This document shows, in pieces, positions 1 through 4,824 of a stretch of DNA of 5,374 nucleotides. The notes beneath the pieces were generated by a model. It did no database searches. It was not told where the DNA came from and saw only the letters and a list, made by a program, of their open reading frames with translations. Source of the DNA: Thermoplasmata archaeon (GTDB lineage Archaea > Thermoplasmatota > Thermoplasmata > UBA184). The first letter of the stretch is position 1, and every line of letters begins with the position of its first letter. The translations under genes were made by a program, and so were the position numbers. Where the stretch lies: the NCBI GenBank assembly GCA_027314845.1, contig DAHVAA010000121.1, positions 1 to 5,374 of the forward strand. Direction: 5' to 3'.

Positions 1-270
1 CCCCGTGTCGACCACGAGGACGGGTCCGCTCGTCCGCGTGAGGAGCTCCGCGATCCGCTCCCGCTCCACCCCCGCGAGCGCCGTCGCCTGGGCGGGGTAG
101 CCGAGGCGGCCGAGCGCCCGCAGGGCCGAGGAGGCGCTCGCGATGCCGTCCCCATCGTAGTGGTAGATGATCCGCCAGCGGCGAGGGTGCGCGAGGAGCA
201 GACGCCGCGCCGCCGCGAACTCCTGGGAATACCGGGGATCCGAGACGAAGCCGTCCGGACCCGAGGGCAT
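1..270 (-). CDS. DHH-family phosphoesterase, N-terminal 90 residues (cut by window edge)
   Basis: The reading frame starts at ATG 270-268 and is still open at position 1. Translating it gives 90 residues. Residues 34-46 read IIYHYDGDGIASA, the DHH motif I (H37, D39, D41), which binds catalytic metal in this superfamily. Residues 84-90 read VLVVDTG, matching the start of motif II with D88 after a hydrophobic strand. Known members include bacterial RecJ exonuclease, archaeal RecJ/GAN proteins tied to the replicative helicase complex, and small nucleotide phosphodiesterases; all cleave phosphodiester bonds using Mn or Mg. In several archaea a RecJ-like DHH gene lies next to the S15 gene, which favours that reading here. 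The start overlaps the S15 stop as TGATG, implying translational coupling in one operon. The DHHA1 domain and later motifs are outside the window, so the exact subfamily (nuclease, Cdc45-like or nano-RNase) cannot be decided. Confidence 0.85.
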   Translation of the reverse strand, partial: MPSGPDGFVSDPRYSQEFAAARRLLLAHPRRWRIIYHYDGDGIASASSALRALGRLGYPAQATALAGVERERIAELLTRTSGPVLVVDTG

Positions 271-725
271 CACTCCACCTGGAGCGCCGCGCCTGCGGCC
301 GAGTACCGCCAGTTCTCGGGGATCCGTCGGCGTTGCCGGTAGTACCGGGCCAGGCGCCGGATGCGGGACTCCATGAGCGAGAGACCCCGCCGGTTCGCGA
401 GGTCCTTCGGGTGGGTCTCGAGGTGGCGCTGGAGATGCACGACGCGCTTCAGGAGCGCCTGGAGGTCGTCCGGGATCTCGGGGCGGATCCCGGCCTCGCT
501 GAGGACGGCACCGAGGCGCTTGCCCGTGACGACCCGGGCCGACGGGACCCCGTAGGAGTCCCGGAGGGTCTGGCCGACCTGGGCGGCCGAGGCTCCGGAC
601 TTCACGAGCTGGACCGCCTGGGCCACGACCTCGTCGGCGGTCGTCGTCACCCACTCCGGCTTCGTCAGCGGATAGGGCCGGTGGGAGCCGGCCTTGCCTT
701 TCCGCCCGGAGTGGATGCGCGACAT
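270..725 (-). CDS. rps15: 30S ribosomal protein S15 (archaeal S15p/S13e type)
   Basis: This 151-residue protein matches archaeal S15 / eukaryotic S13 along its length. Residues 1-25 carry the archaeal/eukaryotic N-terminal extension (MSRIHSGRKGKAG, then KPEW at 22-25), absent from bacterial S15. Residues 53-67 (TLRDSYGVPSARVVT) and 83-87 (EIPDD) are family landmarks. Residues 98-130 hold the 16S-rRNA-binding core, with HL(E)xHPKD at 101-108, RRGL at 112-115 and IRRLARYY at 122-129. S15 binds the central domain of small-subunit rRNA early in assembly. ATG 725-723 is the natural start because family similarity begins at residue 1. A TATA-like box centred about 28 bases upstream leaves almost no 5' leader and no Shine-Dalgarno is seen, consistent with a leaderless transcript. 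The stop overlaps the downstream DHH start by one base. Confidence 0.97.
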   Translation of the reverse strand: MSRIHSGRKGKAGSHRPYPLTKPEWVTTTADEVVAQAVQLVKSGASAAQVGQTLRDSYGVPSARVVTGKRLGAVLSEAGIRPEIPDDLQALLKRVVHLQRHLETHPKDLANRRGLSLMESRIRRLARYYRQRRRIPENWRYSAAGAALQVE

Positions 726-744
726 GGGGAGGCGGGGACACCCG

Positions 745-756
745 TCCCCTACTTAA
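745..756 (-). promoter_or_regulatory. Core promoter (TATA-like box plus TAGGGG) of the S15-DHH operon
   Basis: Read on the minus strand this is TTAAGTAGGGGA. TTAAGTA resembles the archaeal box A, and its centre is about 28 bases from the S15 ATG at 725. Since archaeal transcription normally starts about 25 bases downstream of the TATA centre, transcription would begin within a few bases of the ATG. The identical 12-mer occurs in front of the gene starting at 1157. A further TTAAGG copy lies immediately upstream, giving a short GTTAAG direct repeat (about 751-763). The assignment rests on position and AT-richness in a very GC-rich background. Confidence 0.55.
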
Positions 757-815
757 CCCTTAACGCGAACCCCCTTCCCCCGGCGGGAGCGGGGGCGGAG
801 AATCGGGTCGCGGGA

Positions 816-1157
816 TCAGCTGATCCGGTCGGTCTTCGAGACCGATTCGATCAGGAACCGCTTCCCTTCGGCCGGGATACGGTAGCGGACCCGGGGCGGG
901 GTCTTCGCCCGGGCCCCGAACCCGCCGCCTCCCTGGGCCTCGACGAGGCCGTTGCGGACGAGGAGGCCCAGCGCCAGGGGGACCTTCACGTGGTCCTCTT
1001 CGACGGCCCAGAAGCGGTGGAGGAGCCGGTCGAGGTCGGTGAGCTCGAGGGCCTGGTCGGGGACCCGTCCCTCGTGCATCGACTCGATGCGGTTCAGCTG
1101 CTGAAGGATGGCCACGAGGGTCGCCCGCACCGGGTCGGGTCGGCCGGAGGTCGGCAT
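816..1157 (-). CDS. Small winged-helix-like protein, first of a tandem paralogue pair
   Basis: I do not recognise a named family. The 113-residue product has an amphipathic N-terminal helix (11-25, with QQLNRIE), two further probable helices (about 38-48 and 54-70, the latter ending LLVRNGLV), a Gly-rich turn (76-80) and a segment VRYRIPAEGKRFLIE (90-104). That order, helix-helix-helix then a hairpin ending in a Tyr-x-Ile-x-x-x-Gly strand and a C-terminal helix, is typical of winged helix-turn-helix domains, so DNA binding or dimeric regulation is plausible but not shown. The gene on its 5' side (1214-1555, minus) has exactly the same length and aligns from residue 37 onward without needing gaps. 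It has its own promoter, with a strong TATA-like box about 29 bases from the ATG, so it is probably transcribed separately and leaderless. No membrane segment, signal peptide or Cys cluster is present. Confidence 0.8.
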   Translation of the reverse strand: MPTSGRPDPVRATLVAILQQLNRIESMHEGRVPDQALELTDLDRLLHRFWAVEEDHVKVPLALGLLVRNGLVEAQGGGGFGARAKTPPRVRYRIPAEGKRFLIESVSKTDRIS

Positions 1158-1177
1158 GCCGCTAATCTACGTCGACT

Positions 1178-1190
1178 TCCCCTACTTAAA
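1178..1190 (-). promoter_or_regulatory. Core promoter (TATA-like box plus TAGGGG) of the 816-1157 gene
   Basis: On the minus strand this reads TTTAAGTAGGGGA. TTTAAGTA is a good archaeal TATA box, centred about 29 bases upstream of the ATG at 1157, so the transcript should start at or just before the start codon. Its 12 downstream bases are identical to the element in front of the S15 gene. The box sits in the 56-base gap after the upstream paralogue's stop, implying independent initiation rather than only read-through. Confidence 0.6.
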
Positions 1191-1213
1191 TCCCGTCCGG
1201 CCGCGGGACCGGA

Positions 1214-1555
1214 TCACTCGATCCGGTTGGTCCGACGGAGCCGCTCGAGGAGGAAGGATTTCCCTTCGGTCGTGATCGTGAACCGCGTTCCGAGGGTCCG
1301 GGCCCGGTCCCAGGCGTACTCCTCGTCGGTCCGGCGGCAGGCGAAGCTGTTCCCCACGAGCACCTCGACGGCCCGTTCCACGTCGCGCTCGGAGAGGTCC
1401 CGGCGACCGGCACGGAGGAGGAGATGGTGGAGCTCGGCGAGCTCGAGACCCTCGCCCTCGGGCTCCTCCATCTCCGCGCGGTTCAACTGCCGCAGGATCT
1501 CGGTGAGCGAGTCGCGGAGGTCGGCGGCGGCCTCCGCCGCGGCGGCATCCATCAT
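1214..1555 (-). CDS. Small winged-helix-like protein, second of the tandem paralogue pair
   Basis: This 113-residue protein is unrecognised by name but clearly related to the product of 816-1157. Shared residues at the same numbered positions include L37, E38, L39, L42, L45, L46, R48, A62, L66, V67, N69, I94, E97, G98, K99, F101, L102, E104, T109, R111 and I112. Both end in T-x-R-I-x-stop. Helices are expected at about 13-27, 38-48 and 56-69, with a wing-like strand RFTITTEGKSFLLE at 91-104. The start is taken as ATG 1555 (a second ATG follows at 1552), because it gives the same length as the paralogue. The frame stays open upstream to 1936, but that stretch lies antisense to the zinc-ribbon gene and shows no similarity. 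The promoter is unclear: a weak AT-rich patch lies near 1583-1593, and TAAAAG (minus strand) lies near 1613-1618. Function could be transcriptional regulation; this is inferred from fold cues only. Confidence 0.78.
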   Translation of the reverse strand: MMDAAAAEAAADLRDSLTEILRQLNRAEMEEPEGEGLELAELHHLLLRAGRRDLSERDVERAVEVLVGNSFACRRTDEEYAWDRARTLGTRFTITTEGKSFLLERLRRTNRIE

Positions 1556-1610
1556 CGTCCACGACGGCGGCGGCCCCGGGAGATGAACGTATGCTTCCAC
1601 GGGGCGCGGG

Positions 1611-1618
1611 GCTTTTAG
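1611..1618 (+). promoter_or_regulatory. TATA-like box of the zinc-ribbon/trpS operon
   Basis: GCTTTTAG is the only AT-rich patch close to the plus-strand gene. TTTTAG (1613-1618) is centred about 28 bases before ATG 1644, the spacing expected for a leaderless archaeal transcript. The same bases read CTAAAAG on the minus strand, so the box might also serve the divergent gene starting at 1555, though with a leader of roughly 30 bases. Confidence 0.45.
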
Positions 1619-1643
1619 GCCGGGCGGCGTGACACTCCGCTCG

Positions 1644-1952
1644 ATGGCGTGCACTTGCCGGAACCCGGCCCGCTGCCCAATCTGCAACACGCCGGTCCGC
1701 GTGCCGCTCACGAACCTCGAGAGCTCGGCGGGGGCGGCGATCCTGGTCGATCGCTTCGCCCGCCGCGACTCCTCCACGTCCCGGGAGGGGCTCCGCCGGC
1801 TGATCCAGGGGTGGGCGAGCTGCCCGTCATGTGGGCACACGATCCACTTCGAGCACTCCCGCTCGTGCGTGGCGGAAGCGCTGAGCGCGGCGGGGGTGCC
1901 GCTCGCCGAACGGGAATCGCTCCTCTCGAAGATCACCTTCCCGGAAGGCTAG
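1644..1952 (+). CDS. Small Cys-rich zinc-ribbon-like protein upstream of trpS
   Basis: The 102-residue product is unrecognised. It has an N-terminal cluster C3-x-C5-x5-C11-P-x-C14 and a second cluster C60-P-S-C63-G-H65 followed by H68, H71 and C75. The two CPxC knuckles (11-14 and 60-63) look like the halves of a zinc ribbon separated by a 45-residue insert. The remaining C3, C5, histidines and C75 could form a second metal site. Residues 76-99 (VAEALSAAGVPLAERESLLSKI, in part) look helical. ATG 1644 is preferred over GTG 1629 because a TATA-like box lies about 28 bases before it. No Shine-Dalgarno precedes it. The stop is 16 bases before the trpS start, so the two are probably co-transcribed. 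A role in nucleic-acid or tRNA binding alongside TrpRS is conceivable but is only guilt by association. Confidence 0.75.
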   Translation: MACTCRNPARCPICNTPVRVPLTNLESSAGAAILVDRFARRDSSTSREGLRRLIQGWASCPSCGHTIHFEHSRSCVAEALSAAGVPLAERESLLSKITFPEG

Positions 1953-1955
1953 GGC

Positions 1956-1960
1956 GGAGG
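1956..1960 (+). promoter_or_regulatory. Shine-Dalgarno of trpS
   Basis: GGAGG lies 8 bases before ATG 1969, inside the 16-base gap after the zinc-ribbon stop. It fixes the trpS start and shows that this internal operon gene is initiated by SD pairing, in contrast to the apparently leaderless first genes in the window. Confidence 0.75.
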
Positions 1961-1968
1961 ACGAGGGC

Positions 1969-3123
1969 ATGCCGGCGAAGAAGGAGGAGTTCCTCGTCAC
2001 CCCGTACGAGGTGAAGGGCCGCATCGACTACGAACGGCTCCGGGAGCAGTTCGGGACGCAGTCGATCACCCCCGAGCTCCTCGCGAAGCTCCATCACATC
2101 GCCGGCGGCGAGCTCCCCCCCGCGCTGGCGCGGGGGATCTACTACTCCCACCGGGACCTCCCGGCGCTGCTCGACGGCTACGCGAACGGCAAGCCGTTCT
2201 TCCTGTACTCGGGCCGGGGCCCGTCCGGTCCGCTCCATACCTCGCACCTGCTCCAGTTCCAGCTCTGCCAGTGGTTTCAGAAGCGGCTCGGGGTCCCGAT
2301 GTACATCCAGATCACGGACGACGAGAAGTTCTGGTCGAGCAAGACCGGCATCCCCCGGGAGGAGACGACCCGCTGGGGGTACGAGAACCTCGCCGACATC
2401 CTCGCGCTCGGCTTCGACCCGAAGCGAACGTTCACCTTCTTCGACTCGCGCTCGATCGCCGCGATGTACCCCCTCGCGGTCCGGGTCGCCCGGAAGGTGA
2501 ATTACTCGACCGTGAAGGCGGTCTTCGGCTTCACCCCGAGCACCAACATCGGCCTCGTCTTCTACACCGCCCTGCAGACGGTCCCGGCGTTCTGGCCGTC
2601 GTGGGCGGAAGGGCGCGCGGTGCCGTGCCTCATCCCGTGCGGGATCGACCAGGACCCCCACTTCCGCATCTCGCGGGACCTCGCGGAGGGGATGGGGTAC
2701 CCGAAGCCGGCGCTCCTCCACAGCCAGATGGTGCCCGGACTTCTCGGCGATTCCGTCATGTCGACGACCGGGGACCGGAGCGACAACGCCCTCTTCCTGA
2801 ACGACGCGCCCAAGGTCGTCGAGCGGAAGGTCCGCAACGCCTTCACGGGCGGCCGGACGACCGTGGAGGAGCAGCGGCGGCTCGGGGCGGTGCCCGAGGT
2901 CTGCTCGATCTGGGCGCTCTGGCGCACGCAGTTCGCGGAAACCGAGACGAAGTTCGCCGAGGTGACCGAGGGATGCCGCTCGGGCCGACTTCTCTGCGGG
3001 GAATGCAAGTCCCAGCTCCTCGAGCGGGTCCACCGGTTCTACCGCGAGCACGAGGCCGCCCGCGCACGGGCGAAGTCGTGGGCCGAGTCGACGATCATCA
3101 CCGCCGCGCCGAAGGCCCTGTAG
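1969..3123 (+). CDS. trpS: Tryptophanyl-tRNA synthetase, archaeal/eukaryotic type, with altered signature motifs
   Basis: TrpRS activates tryptophan with ATP and charges tRNA-Trp in the cytoplasm. The 384-residue length is normal for the archaeal form. Landmarks: the N-terminal VTPYEVKGRIDYERLREQFG region (10-29), RGIYYSHRDL (55-64), the class I nucleotide site GRGPSGPLHTSH (82-93), ITDDEKFW (115-122), FGFTPSTNIG (186-195), LIPCGIDQDPHFR (221-233), GYPKPALLHS (243-252), AFTGGRTTVEEQRRLG (291-306) and the C-terminal LLCGECK (341-347). Two departures stand out. The HIGH tetrapeptide is HTSH (90-93) where relatives have H-hydrophobic-G-H. The KMSKS-type loop reads VMSTTGDRSDNALFL (263-277), so the leading lysine is valine and the loop is about two residues longer than in human KMSASDPNSSIFL. 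The frame is intact. It may be an active divergent enzyme, a second specialised TrpRS, or a paralogue. It is co-directional with the zinc-ribbon gene and starts behind GGAGG. Confidence 0.93.
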   Translation: MPAKKEEFLVTPYEVKGRIDYERLREQFGTQSITPELLAKLHHIAGGELPPALARGIYYSHRDLPALLDGYANGKPFFLYSGRGPSGPLHTSHLLQFQLCQWFQKRLGVPMYIQITDDEKFWSSKTGIPREETTRWGYENLADILALGFDPKRTFTFFDSRSIAAMYPLAVRVARKVNYSTVKAVFGFTPSTNIGLVFYTALQTVPAFWPSWAEGRAVPCLIPCGIDQDPHFRISRDLAEGMGYPKPALLHSQMVPGLLGDSVMSTTGDRSDNALFLNDAPKVVERKVRNAFTGGRTTVEEQRRLGAVPEVCSIWALWRTQFAETETKFAEVTEGCRSGRLLCGECKSQLLERVHRFYREHEAARARAKSWAESTIITAAPKAL

Positions 3124-3136
3124 GCCCCGGCCCGGC

Positions 3137-3889
3137 TCACCCGATCTCAAGTCGGCGGAAGGCGGGGCGAGGAGGCCGCTCCGGCTCCGGGACGGGGCCG
3201 GGCGGGGCGAGGGGCGACTCGGGCTCCTCGGGTCCGCCCTGCACGGCCGTGAGGAGCCGGAGCATCGGCCGGAAGAGCGAGTGCTGCGCCCGGTCCGGAT
3301 CGAGGGTGTACGCCCGCTCGTAGGCCGCGACCGCCTCCTCCTCGTCGCCGAGACTGAGGAGCGAGAGGGCGAGCTCGAGCCAGCTCTTCGCCTCCCGGGC
3401 GCTCTCCCGCTCGCCGGCCTCGATCAAGTGGTCGTCCCCCGTCCCGGGGGCCCCCTCCTCGGCGGGGGCGGGACCGCCCGGCGCCTCCCGCGAGAGTACC
3501 AGGGCCCGCTCGAACGCCGCGCTCGCCGCGGTCTCGTCGCCGCTCTCGGCGAGGGCGACCCCGAGCCGGTGCCAGGCGACCATGTCGTTGGGCGCGAGGG
3601 CCACCGCATGCCGGTAGGCGCTCGCCGCCTCGGTCCACTCTTCGCGGAGCGAGCGGGCGACGCCGAGATGGAACCAGGCCTCGGGGTTCTGCGGGGCGAG
3701 CGCGACGGCGCGGGCGAGGGCCGATTCCGCCTGGGTCGATTGGCCGAGGTGGGCGAGACAGGCGCCGTAGTAGGACCAGGCCGCGGCGTTCGACGGCCCC
3801 TCCCGGAGCACGTCGCGGAAGACCTGGGCCGCGGCGGTGTAGTCGCGCCGCAGGAAGTAGCGTACGCCGAGGTCGAATCGCTGGCTCAC
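3137..3889 (-). CDS. Tetratricopeptide-repeat (TPR) protein
   Basis: The 250-residue protein is almost all TPR. Successive 34-residue units lie at about 2-35, 36-69, 70-103 and 104-137, with the consensus small/aromatic pattern (AAAWSYYGACLAHLG, PEAWFHLGVA, MVAWHRLGVALAESGD) and A-L-x-P ends. After a Pro/Gly/Glu-rich linker (138-166), a fifth unit occupies about 168-201 (SWLELALSLLSLGDEEEA). Residues 218-244 form a Pro/Glu-rich disordered tail. TPR arrays form superhelical protein-protein docking surfaces; the partner cannot be told from sequence. No enzyme domain, signal peptide or membrane segment is present, so it is probably cytoplasmic. The start is GTG 3889-3887, where the first TPR helix begins; no ATG alternative fits. 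A weak T-rich patch (GGCTTTTCCC on the minus strand, 3921-3930) is the only promoter candidate. The stop lies 13 bases from the convergent trpS stop. Confidence 0.9.
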   Translation of the reverse strand: MSQRFDLGVRYFLRRDYTAAAQVFRDVLREGPSNAAAWSYYGACLAHLGQSTQAESALARAVALAPQNPEAWFHLGVARSLREEWTEAASAYRHAVALAPNDMVAWHRLGVALAESGDETAASAAFERALVLSREAPGGPAPAEEGAPGTGDDHLIEAGERESAREAKSWLELALSLLSLGDEEEAVAAYERAYTLDPDRAQHSLFRPMLRLLTAVQGGPEEPESPLAPPGPVPEPERPPRPAFRRLEIG

Positions 3890-4003
3890 ACCCGGTCCCG
3901 CCCCCCGAACGGAGCCGACAGGGAAAAGCCTGCCGTCGCGGTCGGGCCGTTCCCGGACCCCGTTCGGAGCCCCGGGCCGCGCTACGCCGGCACACGGCGG
4001 CGC
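3890..4003. other. Divergent intergenic region between the TPR gene and the ssb promoter
   Basis: No convincing coding sequence is seen in these 114 bases. They hold a weak T-rich patch for the TPR gene (3921-3930, minus strand) and two imperfect copies of a 12-mer, CCGAACGGAGCC at 3905-3916 and CCGTTCGGAGCC at 3960-3971 (10 of 12 identical; their first 8 bases are also inverted copies of each other). These could be operator sites for either divergent gene, but such matches are not rare at this GC content. Confidence 0.3.
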
Positions 4004-4011
4004 GCTTATAT
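4004..4011 (+). promoter_or_regulatory. TATA box of ssb
   Basis: GCTTATAT in an otherwise GC-rich stretch is a good archaeal box A. Transcription would be expected near 4032-4036, which leaves about 132-136 bases of untranslated leader before the ssb ATG at 4168, unlike the other genes here. The reverse strand reads ATATAAG, so activity toward the TPR gene (start 3889) is possible but would also need a long leader. Confidence 0.6.
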
Positions 4012-4034
4012 CCCTGTGATCTTCGTGAGGGATG

Positions 4035-4167
4035 AGAGGAATCCCAGAGCCCAGCCCGCTTCGAGCGTCCTGCCCGTCCTATTTCTGCGACGAGAGTTCG
4101 CGCGACGAGACGCGCTCTTCGATTCCGAAGCGAACGCGAAACGCGAACCCAAGAGGCGAAGAGAGAC
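4035..4167 (+). promoter_or_regulatory. Long ssb 5' leader with potential stem-loop
   Basis: The predicted leader spans about 133 bases. GTTCGCG (4096-4102) can pair with CGCGAAC (4142-4148). Inside that, CTTCG (4117-4121) pairs with CGAAG (4126-4130) around an ATTC loop. The structure ends just before a purine-rich stretch containing GAGG (4153-4156), 11 bases from the ATG and only a weak Shine-Dalgarno. An AUG at 4032, right at the expected transcript start, opens a 74-codon out-of-frame reading frame that overlaps the ssb start and ends at 4256. The ssb frame is open back to 4036 but has no usable upstream start. The layout would suit post-transcriptional control of ssb; this is inference. 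Confidence 0.35.
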
Positions 4168-4677
4168 ATGGCAGACAAGCCCCTGACAAAAGTGCGAGAC
4201 CTGACGCCGAACTCGAAGCAAGTGAACGTGCTGGCCAAGGTGGTCAACATCGGTGAGCCCAAGGAGGTCATGGGCAAGTTCGGCGACCCGCGGAAGGTCT
4301 GTGAGGCCGTGGTCGGCGACGACACGGCGACGATCATCCTGTCGCTCTGGAACGAGCAGATCGGCTCGATCACGAAGGACGAGATCGTGCTCATCGACAA
4401 CGGCTACGTATCCCTGGTGCGCGGCCACATGCGCCTGAACGTGGGCCGCTACGGCAACCTGTCGAAGTCGACCGAGGCGATCCCTGAGGTCAACCAGACG
4501 CTCGACATGAGCCAGCAGGAGTTCGAGAGCGAGCGCCGCTCCTTCGGTGGCGGCGGCTACCGCGACCGGGGCTCCGGCGGCGGCTACGGCGGCGGCGGTG
4601 GCGGCGGCGGTGGCGGCCGGTACGGCGGCGGTGGCGGCGGCAGCCGGGAACGGTCCGACTCCTACAAGCGCTACTAG
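4168..4677 (+). CDS. ssb: Single-stranded DNA-binding protein (single OB fold, Gly-rich tail)
   Basis: This protein binds and protects single-stranded DNA in replication, repair and recombination. Residues 5-107 follow the Sulfolobus SSB pattern: VRDLTPNSKQVNVLAKVV (9-26), then EAVVGDDTATIILSLWNEQIGSI (46-68) and DEIVLIDNGYVSLVRGHMRLNVGRYG (71-96), one OB fold of five strands. W61 matches the Sulfolobus DNA-stacking W56 and Y80 matches W75, while the position of F79 is V84. The tail, residues 126-169, is 24 of 44 glycines with Tyr and Arg interspersed (YRDRGSGGGY, RYGG) and ends SDSYKRY. It lacks an acidic tip, whereas the Sulfolobus protein ends in Glu-rich sequence. The start is supported by family alignment and a weak GAGG at 4153-4156. 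The total of 169 residues is close to the family's usual length (about 148 in Sulfolobus) plus a longer Gly run. Confidence 0.92.
   Translation: MADKPLTKVRDLTPNSKQVNVLAKVVNIGEPKEVMGKFGDPRKVCEAVVGDDTATIILSLWNEQIGSITKDEIVLIDNGYVSLVRGHMRLNVGRYGNLSKSTEAIPEVNQTLDMSQQEFESERRSFGGGGYRDRGSGGGYGGGGGGGGGGRYGGGGGGSRERSDSYKRY
4546..4641 (+). repeat. GGC/GGT low-complexity triplet tract coding the SSB glycine tail
   Basis: The stretch encoding residues 127-158 is built mostly from GGC and GGT codons, with a ten-glycine run at 141-150 and a six-glycine run at 153-158. Such triplet tracts are prone to slippage, so tail length may vary between strains or be misassembled. The many GG doublets also make G-quadruplex formation on the coding strand possible. 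The antisense reading gives long alanine-rich frames that are artefacts. Confidence 0.8.
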
Positions 4678-4734
4678 AGCGGGTTCCCCCGCTCGGCGGC
4701 GTCCAACCTTTTCCCCGCCCTCTCCGGGGCGGGG
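4677..4734 (+). terminator. Probable transcription end of ssb: two hairpins flanking a T-rich patch
   Basis: GAGCGGG (4677-4683, starting on the last base of the stop codon) pairs perfectly with CCCGCTC (4688-4694) around a TTCC loop. CCTTTTCC follows at 4708-4715, then CCCCGCCC (4713-4720) pairs with GGGCGGGG (4727-4734). Archaeal RNA polymerase usually stops at T-rich tracts, so the TTTT is the likelier signal. The hairpins may protect or shape the 3' end. The next gene has its own promoter further on. Confidence 0.4.
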
Positions 4735-4824
4735 CCGCCCTTCTTCGGTCCCGACCGCAGGTCGGCTCCGTCCGAGCTCCGCGATCGGCCGCCGGCGCCC
4801 CAGTCTTCGAGGGAGGAGCTGTGG

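Noticed and set aside
813..826. Perfect 14-base palindrome GGATCAGCTGATCC over the stop codon of the 816-1157 gene
   Set aside because: A perfect 14-base palindrome is expected roughly 0.3 times by chance in a window of this size, it has no loop and no T tract, and it encodes the conserved T-x-R-I end, so codon constraint explains it.
333..1586. Open frame of 417 codons on the plus strand across the S15 gene and the paralogue pair
   Set aside because: It runs antisense through S15 and two genes supported by mutual similarity and promoters; it shows no domain.
1629..1643. GTG start at 1629 for the zinc-ribbon protein
   Set aside because: It would add five residues before the conserved-looking MACTC start, and the TATA-like box spacing fits ATG 1644 better.
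1556..1936. N-terminal extension of the 1214-1555 gene up to position 1936
   Set aside because: This part lies antisense to the Cys-rich protein gene, crosses its promoter, and has no match in the paralogue, whose length agrees with the start at 1555.
1933..3150. Open frame of 405 codons on the minus strand opposite trpS
   Set aside because: It is Arg/Asp/Leu-rich low-quality sequence antisense to a gene with clear TrpRS motifs.
2271..3323. Open frame of 350 codons on the plus strand in an alternative frame of trpS
   Set aside because: It overlaps trpS in another frame and is Arg/Gly/Pro-rich without recognisable motifs.
3147..4400. Open frame of 417 codons on the minus strand across the TPR gene and ssb start
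   Set aside because: It is out of frame with the TPR gene and antisense to ssb; the sequence is Arg/Pro-rich filler.
4600..4641. Possible CRISPR or tandem-repeat array in the GGC/GGT tract
   Set aside because: It is a codon-level glycine repeat in frame with ssb, without spacers.
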